Assembly: GCA_030655795.1 (NCBI GenBank)
Contig: JAUSPJ010000135.1
Coordinates: 1-5,377 of the forward strand
Direction of reading: 5' to 3'
Length of the DNA: 5,377 nucleotides
Source: Fidelibacterota bacterium
GTDB taxonomy: Bacteria > Fidelibacterota > UBA2242
Position 1 is the stretch's first letter. Every line of letters begins with the position of its first letter. This document shows positions 1 to 5,377 of the stretch, in pieces. A program made the translations under genes and the position numbers. Below the pieces are notes generated by a model. The model made no database searches, had not been told where the DNA came from, and saw only the letters and a list, made by a program, of their open reading frames with translations.

Positions 1-14
1 GATTTTACCGAACC

Positions 15-815
15 CTATTCCCTATACATTTCATCAACAAGAGAGCTGTATTTCCTCAACACTTCCTTTTTCTTTACTTTCAGTGACGGCGTAAGTTCAC
101 CGTCTTCTATTGTAAAATCCTTGGGAATTATCCTGAACTTCTTAATATTTTCAAAACGGGAAAACGTTACGGTTTGCTTCTCAATTTCTTTCTGAATATG
201 CGCATATAGGTCACTATTCCGAATAAATTTTTCATAGGGTTCAAAAGCAATTGAATTGTCGTCCGCCCATTTCTTTATCGCTACCTGATCCAGAACAATC
301 AGAGCCGAAATATAATGTTTCCGGTCACCTATTAGAACAGATTCAGATATATAAGGACTCAGTTTCAGCGACTCTTCGATCGGCTGGGGAGCCACATTTT
401 TGCCACCCGCGGTCACCAGCAAATTCTTTTTCCGGTCCGTAATAAACAAAAATCCATCATCGTCAAAATGGCCAATATCACCGGTGTATAAAAAACCATC
501 GCTGTCAATCACTTCGTCGGTCATTTCCTGACTCTTGTAATAGCCTTTCATCACCTGGGGACCGCGAACCATGATTTCACCGTCATCGGAAATTTTAAAT
601 TCTGTTTCAGGTATAGCAACTCCTACTGAACCCAGACGTACATTACCAGGTCCATTTACGGTAATCACGGGGCTTGTCTCTGTTAGTCCATACCCTTCAT
701 AAATTTTCAGACCAGCACAGAAGAAAAACTCCGCAATTTCCGCAGACAAGGGCGCTCCACCGGAGACAAAACGCTGAAGTTTGCCACCGGTTTTTTGCTG
801 AAGTTTACTGAACAC
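15..815 (-). CDS. Acyl-CoA synthetase, C-terminal fragment with the lid domain
   Basis: This is the third frame of the broken ligase, 266 codons from a GTG at 815. Ligase sequence extends a few codons upstream (IKIADKL, 816-836), and the frame stays open up to a TAG at 903-905, so GTG 815 is unlikely to be a real start. Numbered from 815, SGGAPLS is at 18-24, the adenine/substrate motif YGLTETSP at 42-49, the ribose-binding TGD at 111-113, the hinge region TDRKKNLLVTAGGKNVAPQP at about 127-146, and the C-terminal motif GELTPSLKVKKK, which carries the usual catalytic lysine, at 239-250. It ends at a normal C-terminus (TAG at 15-17). No frame damage is visible inside it, so the break at 836-961 may be recent or an assembly artefact. 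Confidence 0.8.
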   Translation of the reverse strand: MFSKLQQKTGGKLQRFVSGGAPLSAEIAEFFFCAGLKIYEGYGLTETSPVITVNGPGNVRLGSVGVAIPETEFKISDDGEIMVRGPQVMKGYYKSQEMTDEVIDSDGFLYTGDIGHFDDDGFLFITDRKKNLLVTAGGKNVAPQPIEESLKLSPYISESVLIGDRKHYISALIVLDQVAIKKWADDNSIAFEPYEKFIRNSDLYAHIQKEIEKQTVTFSRFENIKKFRIIPKDFTIEDGELTPSLKVKKKEVLRKYSSLVDEMYRE

Positions 816-833
816 CAGTTTATCCGCGATTTT

Positions 834-965
834 GATGTAAAAGGTGATCGTTCTGCAATCGAAGAATGCTTTGCCAATATAGACAATTGTGATTTCTATA
901 TACTAATTGTAGGTAACAAAAGGGGTAATCTATTTGAGGATGGAATTTCCATAACTCGACAGGAA
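834..965 (+). pseudogene. DUF4062-like domain fragment inserted antisense in the synthetase gene
   Basis: The plus strand is open from 795 to 1028, and its middle reads as a protein of its own: GDRSAIEECFANID at 843-884, then NCDFYILIVGNKRGNLF at 885-935, then EDGISITRQEL at 936-968. This resembles, from memory, the second half of the DUF4062 domain, where an acidic 'EeCl..i..cD' stretch leads into a hydrophobic strand '(F/Y)xLIxGxRYG' and then '(I/L)SxTxxE(Y/L)'. Here the usual RYG is KRG. DUF4062 proteins are often large, sometimes with NTPase or other effector domains, and some occur in defence settings. The fragment lacks the domain's first half (the VFISST-type strand) and everything downstream. 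Flanking codons belong to the ligase on the other strand, so the open frame beyond about 834-965 is chance. There is no start codon or ribosome binding site of its own. It is probably captured debris, not a gene. Confidence 0.6.
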
Positions 966-1801
966 CTGATCGGCGTACCCGAAATCTCATTTTCCATTCG
1001 TGCCTTACCGGCTTTCAAGGCCCAGTAAAATATTGATTTTTTAATGGCTGAACCCGATAACACCCCCGACATAACGGTTCCGTAGATTTTTTCAAACAAT
1101 CGCGGCACGCTGATGAGGATTGTCGGTTGGACTTCACCCATGTTCTGAACAACCGTTTCGGTACTTTCGGCAAACCCGATTGTGGCGCCCAGAATCATCG
1201 GCACATAATAACCGCCCATCCGTTCCAACACATGACTTAATGGTAAGAATGACAGAAAAACATCTTCGGCAAATATCTGGATAATCTTGATGCTGTTGTC
1301 AACATCCCGGACAAAATTCTCATGGCTAATCATCACACCTTTGGGGACGCCAGTAGTTCCGGAAGTATAATTAATACAGGCCAGATCATCGCCTTTGACT
1401 GTTTCCATCAATTCATCAAATTTATTTGGTTCCTTTAACAGAATTTTCTCACCCTCTTTAATAATATCCTGGATCCATTTGACTTTCGGAGCCTGGTGCT
1501 TATCAAAAATAATGATTCGCTCAAATTCGTACCCGGAGTCCACAATTTTCTGCAGCAGCTCCGGTGTGGAAATAAACAAAACCCGCGGATTCGAATGACT
1601 CAGCAATTCTAATACCTGTTTCGGTGACAGAGTCGGATAAATCGGTACCGATACCAGGCCGATAGATACATTTGCCAGATCGGCCATAATCCACTCTTCA
1701 CGGTTATCGGACATGATTGCTACCCGGTCACCTTGTTTGATTCCCAAGGAATCCAAAACCAGTCCAATGGATTTTACATTATTACCTAGATCACTGTACA
1801 A
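896..1801 (-). CDS. Acyl-CoA synthetase, N-terminal/central fragment with the ATP-binding motif
   Basis: This is the second frame of the broken ligase, 301 codons if counted from a TTG at 1801, although the true gene starts upstream in another frame. Numbered from that TTG, residues 145-155 (YTSGTTGVPKG) are the phosphate-binding loop shared by adenylate-forming enzymes. Residues 186-202 (LPLSHVLERMGGYYVPM) match the family's next core motif, and SVPRLFEKIY at 231-240 is also typical of long-chain ligases. Ligase similarity continues to about residue 280 (GTPISS, codon at 962-964). The last 21 residues, from CRVMEIPSS to the TAG at 896-898, do not resemble the family and come from reading the inserted sequence backwards. 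The fragment lacks the C-terminal lid and could not complete the reaction alone. Confidence 0.8.
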   Translation of the reverse strand: MYSDLGNNVKSIGLVLDSLGIKQGDRVAIMSDNREEWIMADLANVSIGLVSVPIYPTLSPKQVLELLSHSNPRVLFISTPELLQKIVDSGYEFERIIIFDKHQAPKVKWIQDIIKEGEKILLKEPNKFDELMETVKGDDLACINYTSGTTGVPKGVMISHENFVRDVDNSIKIIQIFAEDVFLSFLPLSHVLERMGGYYVPMILGATIGFAESTETVVQNMGEVQPTILISVPRLFEKIYGTVMSGVLSGSAIKKSIFYWALKAGKARMENEISGTPISSCRVMEIPSSNRLPLLLPTISI

Positions 1802-1909
1802 AATTGGTCGATAGTTCCATCGATTTTTGATAATAACGCTGGTTTGTCAGCGTATTTTTCAACGTTTTTGAAAAATCGTTGATGAATAACATAGGTTTCT
1901 TTCACAATA

Positions 1910-1915
1910 CCCCCT
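1910..1915 (-). promoter_or_regulatory. Ribosome binding site AGGGGG of the synthetase gene
   Basis: On the minus strand AGGGGG is followed by TATT and then GTG at 1905-1903. The spacing of four bases is short but usable. This site, together with the family-like N-terminus KETYVIHQRFFKNVEKYADKPAL that follows, is why the GTG at 1905 is preferred over the TTG at 1801 as the original start. Confidence 0.55.
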
Positions 1916-1932
1916 GTTTTTAATCTTAGTTT

Positions 1933-1960
1933 TTGAATTTACAGATTTTTTTATTTAAAT
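1933..1960 (+). promoter_or_regulatory. Possible promoter for tRNA-Ser
   Basis: TTGAAT at 1933-1938 and TTAAAT at 1955-1960 are separated by 16 bases and lie 17 bases before the tRNA 5' end. This would suit a housekeeping sigma factor. The stretch is very AT-rich, so such matches arise easily by chance. The synthetase gene diverges from the same 72-base gap (1906-1977). Confidence 0.25.
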
Positions 1961-1977
1961 TCACCCGCTTTTAATAC

Positions 1978-2070
1978 GGAGAGGTGGCCGAGTTGGCTGA
2001 AGGCGCTCGCCTGCTAAGTGAGTATCCTGGGAAACCGGGATCCCGGGTTCGAATCCCGGTCTCTCCGCCA
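1978..2070 (+). tRNA. tRNA-Ser (anticodon GCT), CCA encoded
   Basis: All arms of a class II tRNA can be folded by eye. The acceptor stem GGAGAGG (1978-1984) pairs with TCTCTCC (2060-2066) with one G-T pair, followed by discriminator G2067 and an encoded CCA at 2068-2070. The D stem is GCC/GGC. The anticodon stem CTCGC (2006-2010) pairs with GTGAG (2018-2022) around the loop CTGCTAA, giving anticodon GCT at 2013-2015, which reads the serine codons AGC and AGU. The long variable arm TCCTGG-GAAA-CCGGGA is diagnostic of Ser or Leu. The T arm is CCGGG-TTCGAAT-CCCGG. Length is 93 nt. The gene looks functional, and its CCA directly precedes the ATG of the GIY-YIG remnant. Confidence 0.97.
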
Positions 2071-2139
2071 ATGTATTTCGTCTATATTCTTCAGAGCGAG
2101 AAAGATGCTGGTTTCTATATCGGCTGTACTTCTTATTGA
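2071..2139 (+). pseudogene. GIY-YIG nuclease remnant (first 22 codons)
   Basis: An ATG directly after the tRNA CCA opens a 22-codon frame, MYFVYILQSEKDAGFYIGCTSY, ending in TGA at 2137-2139. The start of the small GIY-YIG endonuclease family (YhbQ/COG2827 type, about 80-100 residues) normally reads 'M.yvYIL.s..dg.fYIG.T.dl..R...H'. Both halves of the name motif are here: VYI at residues 4-6 in place of GIY, and YIG at 16-18. The conserved arginine helix, the glutamate and the rest of the fold are missing, and I see no continuation in any frame before or after the repeat element downstream. No separate ribosome binding site exists because the upstream bases are tRNA. It is a decayed gene end and not expected to be active. 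Confidence 0.7.
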
Positions 2140-2150
2140 GACTAACTAAC

Positions 2151-2160
2151 TCATTTTTGA
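2151..2160 (+). repeat. Direct repeat TCATTTTTGA, left copy
   Basis: This is the left copy of the perfect 10-base repeat that flanks the palindromic element; the right copy is at 2300-2309. Its last three bases also extend the outer inverted repeat (TGA/TCA), so the exact element boundary is uncertain by about three bases. Confidence 0.6.
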
Positions 2161-2299
2161 TGATTTCGTAAAAAGTAATTTCGTGTGTCATTCTGAACGA
2201 AGTGAAGAATCTCTTTAGTTTTGTTCACATTGAAGTTAGAGATTCTTCGTTGACACTCAGAATGATCCCGATGTATCGGGAGGACTTTTTACGATTCCA
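2161..2299. mobile_element. MITE-like palindromic element, 139 bp, with 10-bp flanking direct repeats
   Basis: The left end TGATTTCGTAAAAAGT (2161-2176) and the reverse complement of the right end, TGGAATCGTAAAAAGT (2284-2299), agree at 13 of 16 bases, and the element starts TG and ends CA. Inside, TCATTCTGA...AGAATCTCT (2188-2214) is repeated in inverted orientation at 2238-2265, so most of the element can fold into one long hairpin around a loop at 2215-2237. The direct repeat TCATTTTTGA is perfect at 2151-2160 and 2300-2309, as expected of a target-site duplication. There is no coding capacity, so movement would need a transposase from elsewhere. The 'GTCATTCTGA..GAA...GAAGAATCT' core resembles dispersed repeats common in environmental genomes, from memory. 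It sits between the convergent tRNA and CPBP genes and might also end transcription, which I cannot show. Confidence 0.65.
2266..2281. repeat. Small perfect hairpin inside the right arm of the palindromic element
   Basis: TCCCGATGTATCGGGA is a perfect 7-base inverted repeat around GT. The left arm has no counterpart at the matching place (2177-2184), so the hairpin makes the element asymmetric. Confidence 0.6.
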
Positions 2300-2309
2300 T
2301 CATTTTTGA
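2300..2309 (+). repeat. Direct repeat TCATTTTTGA, right copy
   Basis: This is the right copy of the presumed target-site duplication, identical in all 10 bases to 2151-2160. The bases next to the two copies differ, which limits the repeat to exactly 10 bp. Confidence 0.6.
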
Positions 2310-2394
2310 GTTTAATTTAAATATCAATATCGATGCTACAACTACACAAGTCTGATCTTTAAAAAGGGTGTATGCGAATCCTCTCCTGAAAAAA
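2310..2394. other. Intergenic sequence with nothing recognised
   Basis: These 85 AT-rich bases separate the right direct repeat from the stop codon of the CPBP gene. I see no open frame of note and no convincing hairpin followed by a T-run on either strand, so no terminator for the minus-strand cluster can be named. Confidence 0.5.
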
Positions 2395-3123
2395 CTATAT
2401 CAGGATAACCAGAAGATCATAAAAGGTATGTGTATAGGCCGTGATACCATACCCGCGTAAGACGTATAATATTGATAAAAAAATGCCTGCAATGAACCGA
2501 ATCAGGAAGGATTTAATTTCGAAAACATCACCCAGGCTGCCCATATAATGAAAAAGTGAAAATGTCAGCGCCGCCGCTATTACGGCGACAACTGCCGATG
2601 TAACGGAATGCAACCGTAAAATATCTTTCAGGAAAAATGTAAAACCGCTGATCAGGACAACCCGGAAAATAAATTCTTCGTACACCCCGGCGCCCAAGGC
2701 CAGCACAACAAATTCTTTCTTGCCGGATGACGATCCGCTTGAGAGTAACACACTGCCGAGTTTATCGACAAAGACAAACATTACGAAAGCGAAAACAATA
2801 CTCTCAAGCAGCATCAGAATAAAAAATTGATATTGGAATTGCCTGGTTTCATTCTGCCGGTTATGAAAGTAATATGAAGTAAGCAGGGCTGACAACACCA
2901 GAAAACCAACCAGGTAAAAACCATAGACATTAAACAGGCTAAAGAACTGCCGAAACAGAATATCGGCGCCGTTCCGCAACCCGATGATATCAGAACGGTT
3001 AAACGTGAAAATCAACAGCTCATAGGCAATGAGCATGGGTAGCGTAAAAAGAAGACTGTAAAAAGGGGATTTGGATTGGCGCCAGTAGGCTTTTAATAAT
3101 TCCATGAATCTATGTGAAATCAC
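2395..3123 (-). CDS. CPBP-family intramembrane metalloprotease
   Basis: This is a 242-residue, strongly hydrophobic membrane protein of the CPBP (CAAX protease and bacteriocin-processing, Abi/Rce1-type) family. Membrane segments are apparent at about 21-41, 68-86, 100-120, 136-165, 173-195 and 205-240. The signature motifs are all present: GAGVYEEFIFRV with the paired glutamates E149/E150 and R154, then FSLFH with F188 and H192, then HTFYD with H232 and D236 near the C-terminus. In Rce1 the corresponding glutamates and histidines bind the catalytic water or metal, so the enzyme is probably active. Its substrate cannot be read from the sequence. The start chosen is GTG 3123; ATG 3105 (MELLKAYWRQ) is equally plausible, and neither has a good ribosome binding site. 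The gene starts 31 bases after lepA on the same strand and is probably co-transcribed with it. Confidence 0.88.
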   Translation of the reverse strand: MISHRFMELLKAYWRQSKSPFYSLLFTLPMLIAYELLIFTFNRSDIIGLRNGADILFRQFFSLFNVYGFYLVGFLVLSALLTSYYFHNRQNETRQFQYQFFILMLLESIVFAFVMFVFVDKLGSVLLSSGSSSGKKEFVVLALGAGVYEEFIFRVVLISGFTFFLKDILRLHSVTSAVVAVIAAALTFSLFHYMGSLGDVFEIKSFLIRFIAGIFLSILYVLRGYGITAYTHTFYDLLVILI

Positions 3124-3154
3124 TACTGTAAAATCACTTTTATTCCCGGTTTTT

Positions 3155-4951
3155 CTAATGCTCCATCTTCAGCACTGCCAGGAAAGCCTCCTGCGGAATT
3201 TCCACCCGGCCAACCTGCTTCATGCGCTTCTTACCCTCTTTCTGTTTTTCCAGCAGTTTGCGTTTCCGGGTAATATCGCCACCATAACATTTAGCAGTAA
3301 CATTTTTTCGCAACGCCTTCACAGTGGTTCGGGCTATTATTTTGCTGCCAATGGCAGCCTGAATTACCACTTCGTAGAGCTGTTTGGGAATCAGCTCTTT
3401 TAGTTTGCTGCAGAATTCACGCCCATGAAAAAAGGAATTACTACGGTGAATAATCCACGACAACGCGTCAACCGGCTCACCGTTAATGAGAATGTCCAGC
3501 TTTACCACATCCCCCGGCCGGAAACCAATCGGTTCATAATCGAGTGATGCATAGCCCCGGCTGACTGATTTCAGTTTATCAAAAAAATCAAAAACAATTT
3601 CGCCCAGCGGTAATTCATAAATTATCTGGACCTTTCCGGCATCGAGATAATGGGTAGTTTTATAAATTCCCCGTTGATCCTGACAGAGTTTCAAGATATT
3701 TCCCAAATATTCCGTCAACACAATAATCTCAGCTTTGACATAAGGTTCATTGACCACTTCAATATCACCTGCCGGGGGCATATAGGAAGGATTGTGAATT
3801 TCAATCGTATTACCATTTTTCATTACTGCCTGATAGCGTACATTGGGCATCGTCGTAATTAAATCCAGATTGAATTCCCGTTCCAGGCGTTCCTGAACGA
3901 TTTCCATATGCAACAAACCAAGATATCCGCAACGAAAGCCAAACCCCAACGCATTGGATGTTTCCGCTTCGTAAAACAGTGACGAATCGTTCAATGTCAT
4001 TTTTTCAAGAGAGCTGCGCAAATCTTCAAAATTTTCCGCATCCACGGGGTACATTCCGCTGAATACCATCGGCTTAATTTCACGGTATCCGGGTAACGGT
4101 TTTTTCGCCGGTTTGTTTTTTGTTGTAATCGTATCGCCGACTTTAATGTTAGAAATATCCTTTACACCGCCAATAATGTAGCCCACATCACCGGATACCA
4201 AGCGATTGGTTTTCACACGCCCCATTTTAAAATAGCCCAATTCCATCACCTCATAGCTGGAACTGTTTGTAAAGAAACGGATAATTTCACCGGGTTTTAT
4301 TTCACCATCAAAGATACGGACATAGGCAATCGCACCCCGAAAAGAATCAAAAATGGAATCAAAAATCAGCGCCCGCAAGGGTTCACTGGGTAAAAATTTC
4401 GGTGGAGGTACCCGGTCAATAATCGCCTGAAAAACATCTTCCAGGCCTTTACCGCTCTTGGCGCTGGTCAGAATGATTTCCTTCTCATCACAGCCGACCA
4501 GATCCATCAGCTGGTGGATAGCGCTATCCACATCGGCGCCGGGCAGATCAATTTTATTGATAATCGGGATAATCACCAGATCGTTTTCGATGGCCAGGTA
4601 GGCATTACTGACAGTCTGGGCCTCAACTCCCTGTGACGCATCCACCAGCAGCAAGGCACCCTCACAGGCGGCCAGACTTCGGGAAACTTCATAGGAAAAA
4701 TCCACATGACCGGGAGTATCAATCAGGTTCAATGTATATTTTTTTCCATCCTTATGCTGATATTGCATCTGGATCGGATGAGATTTTATAGTAATGCCCC
4801 GTTCCCGTTCCAGGTCCATATCATCCAGCACCTGGGATTTCATATCACGCTCGCTGATCGTCCCTGTAAACTCCAGCATCCGGTCGGCTAAGGTTGACTT
4901 ACCGTGATCAATGTGAGCGATAATTGAAAAATTACGTACGTTTAATTCCAT
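3155..4951 (-). CDS. lepA: Elongation factor 4 (LepA), translational GTPase
   Basis: EF4 is a ribosome-associated GTPase that acts on elongating or assembling ribosomes; proposed roles are back-translocation and help in 30S or initiation steps. At 598 residues it is full length. The G domain shows AHIDHGKST at 12-20, RGITIKS at 51-57, DTPGH at 78-82, NKID at 132-135 and TSAKSG at 162-167. The EF-G-like part has the LepA signature GFRCGYLGLLHMEI at 338-351. The LepA-specific C-terminal domain has RKNVTAKCYGGDITRKRK at 548-565, followed by a basic stretch and the usual ending VEIPQEAFLAVLKMEH. The ATG at 4951 is fixed by the conserved N-terminus (MELNVRNFSIIAHIDHGKS). Only AT-rich sequence precedes it, with no clear Shine-Dalgarno site. 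It lies 68 bases after nadD and 31 bases before the CPBP gene. I see no damage. Confidence 0.98.
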   Translation of the reverse strand: MELNVRNFSIIAHIDHGKSTLADRMLEFTGTISERDMKSQVLDDMDLERERGITIKSHPIQMQYQHKDGKKYTLNLIDTPGHVDFSYEVSRSLAACEGALLLVDASQGVEAQTVSNAYLAIENDLVIIPIINKIDLPGADVDSAIHQLMDLVGCDEKEIILTSAKSGKGLEDVFQAIIDRVPPPKFLPSEPLRALIFDSIFDSFRGAIAYVRIFDGEIKPGEIIRFFTNSSSYEVMELGYFKMGRVKTNRLVSGDVGYIIGGVKDISNIKVGDTITTKNKPAKKPLPGYREIKPMVFSGMYPVDAENFEDLRSSLEKMTLNDSSLFYEAETSNALGFGFRCGYLGLLHMEIVQERLEREFNLDLITTMPNVRYQAVMKNGNTIEIHNPSYMPPAGDIEVVNEPYVKAEIIVLTEYLGNILKLCQDQRGIYKTTHYLDAGKVQIIYELPLGEIVFDFFDKLKSVSRGYASLDYEPIGFRPGDVVKLDILINGEPVDALSWIIHRSNSFFHGREFCSKLKELIPKQLYEVVIQAAIGSKIIARTTVKALRKNVTAKCYGGDITRKRKLLEKQKEGKKRMKQVGRVEIPQEAFLAVLKMEH

Positions 4952-5019
4952 TTGACAAATTTATGAAAATCGCCTGCCCTAAACAAGGTGACTAATTCAG
5001 ATAAGTTTAAAATAAATTT

Positions 5020-5377
5020 TCAGGTTCGATATAATTTATGACGGTTAATATAATCAAGTACCGATTCCGGAACGAGATGACGAACCGATTCATGACATTG
5101 TATTTTTTGACGAATATCCGTCGCGGAAATATCCATCAGCGGATTTGACAAAATCTCAACCCTGTTTCTATAATCAACCGGCACATCATCCATGGAATAG
5201 TGCGGCCTGCCAGCTACAACAACCCGGGACTCTTCTAATATTCGCTCGGGCTGCCGCCAAGTGTGCAATTCTGCTAAACTATCCGCCCCAATCAGGAAAT
5301 ATAAGTTGTCAGGCGTCAGGCTCAGTTCCTTCCTGATCTGAAGAATAGTGTCAATGGAATAGGATATTCCCTTTCGG
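5020..5377 (-). CDS. nadD: Nicotinate-nucleotide adenylyltransferase, C-terminal part (start beyond window)
   Basis: NadD transfers AMP from ATP to nicotinate mononucleotide to make deamido-NAD, the step before NAD synthetase, in the cytosol. The frame is open to the window edge (first full codon at 5374-5376) and gives 118 residues of the expected 190-200. The missing part holds the nucleotide-binding GxFxPxHxGH motif. Visible family features are LYFLIGADSLAELHTWRQPE (loop and substrate pocket), VVVAGRP, the ATP-phosphate motif ISATDIR (usually ISSTxIR), and the ending VPESVLDYINRHKLY. A TTG at 5268 opens a shorter 82-codon frame but lies inside the conserved GADSLAELHTW block, so it is not the start. 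The stop is TGA at 5020-5022. It is the upstream gene of the nadD-lepA-CPBP run. Confidence 0.92.
   Translation of the reverse strand, partial: RKGISYSIDTILQIRKELSLTPDNLYFLIGADSLAELHTWRQPERILEESRVVVAGRPHYSMDDVPVDYRNRVEILSNPLMDISATDIRQKIQCHESVRHLVPESVLDYINRHKLYRT

Larger units (their letters stand above)
15..1905 (-). pseudogene. Long-chain acyl-CoA synthetase (AMP-forming), broken by a frameshift and an insertion
   Basis: The intact family activates long-chain fatty acids with ATP to an acyl-adenylate and then to acyl-CoA, at the inner face of the membrane, feeding lipid synthesis or beta-oxidation. Joined, the pieces give about 600 residues, the normal length for bacterial long-chain ligases, and all core motifs are present. 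Three reading frames are needed. Frame one runs from a GTG at 1905 to a TAG at 1786-1788 and gives 39 codons starting VKETYVIHQRFFKNV. Frame two takes over at about 1810 (RPILYSDLGNN), and frame three begins by about 836 (IKIADKLVFSK). The first break looks like one lost base: ACT-ATC-GA where ACT-TAT-CGA would give GTYRPILYSDLG. The second break is an insertion of foreign sequence at about 837-961. The single-base break could be a sequencing error, but the insertion could not. It is probably a non-functional gene; a chimeric assembly is the alternative. Confidence 0.85.

Noticed and set aside
251..442. Plus-strand frame of 63 codons, like those at 1395-1598, 3104-3403, 3650-3862, 4706-4891 and 5145-5336
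   Set aside because: Each lies opposite a recognisable conserved protein (ligase, LepA or NadD) and has no family-like sequence of its own.
795..1028. The full plus-strand frame as a complete small gene
   Set aside because: Only about 834-965 looks protein-like. Both ends are the reverse of conserved ligase codons (KLQQK and KAGKARMENE), and there is no ribosome binding site or domain start.
1808..1818. Programmed ribosomal frameshift as the explanation for the synthetase break
   Set aside because: There is no slippery heptamer, internal Shine-Dalgarno site or downstream structure, and the family is not known to use frameshifting.
1836..1858. Hairpin ACGCTG-GTTTGT-CAGCGT followed by ATTTTT, resembling a plus-strand terminator
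   Set aside because: It falls within the synthetase N-terminal codons (YADKPAL), and no plus-strand gene ends there.
1861..1880. Near-palindrome AACGTTTTTGAAAAATCGTT
   Set aside because: It is AT-rich coding sequence of the synthetase N-terminus, and the symmetry is probably chance.
1961..2191. Minus-strand 76-codon frame across the tRNA
   Set aside because: Its core (AERPGFEPGIPVSQDTHL) is the well-known spurious translation of an antisense tRNA-Ser gene, not a protein.
2188..2265. CRISPR repeat pair
   Set aside because: There are only two copies, in inverted orientation, with no regular spacers and no cas genes, so a palindromic element explains them better.
4952..5019. Promoter or terminator between nadD and lepA
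   Set aside because: The gap is only 68 AT-rich bases with no convincing hairpin; a TTGTTT/TAAATT pair on the minus strand would place the transcript start almost on the lepA ATG.

Overview
The window reads as bacterial chromosome of moderate GC content. All recognisable protein genes except two short remnants lie on the minus strand. Housekeeping-protein style, weak Shine-Dalgarno sites before lepA and the CPBP gene, a tRNA-Ser abutting a GIY-YIG gene and a 'TCATTCTGA...AGAATCTCT' repeat would fit an FCB-group lineage (Bacteroidetes, Ignavibacteria, Calditrichota, Marinimicrobia or KSB1-like). This placement is inference and weak.

Left part (15-1905, minus): a long-chain acyl-CoA synthetase gene of about 600 codons, now broken. 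A GTG start with an AGGGGG ribosome binding site opens a first frame that loses register near 1810-1815, apparently by one missing base. The second frame carries the ATP-binding motif and ends in foreign sequence near 961. The third frame resumes at about 836 and runs intact to the true C-terminus. The roughly 125 bases between the second and third frames are not synthetase sequence. Read on the plus strand they encode a peptide that resembles part of a DUF4062 domain.

Middle (1906-2394): a complete tRNA-Ser(GCU) with encoded CCA, followed with no gap by the first 22 codons of a GIY-YIG nuclease gene that stops right after the YIG motif. A 139-bp palindromic, MITE-like element follows, with imperfect 16-bp terminal inverted repeats and a perfect 10-bp direct repeat (TCATTTTTGA) on both sides. 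The last 85 bases or so before 2395 hold nothing I recognise.

Right part (2395-5377, minus): an apparently intact cluster reading nadD (its start lies beyond the window), lepA, then a CPBP-family intramembrane protease. Gaps are 68 and 31 bases. NadD makes the NAD precursor NaAD, LepA (EF4) is a translational GTPase, and the CPBP protein is a membrane protein with the complete metalloprotease motif set. These genes look functional.

The contrast is the main message. Housekeeping genes are intact on the right. A block of about 2.3 kb on the left holds three damaged or foreign pieces (synthetase, DUF4062-like fragment, GIY-YIG remnant) and a small mobile-type repeat around a tRNA gene. I did not find a complete new system. 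The most unusual item is the DUF4062-like fragment lodged antisense in the synthetase gene.
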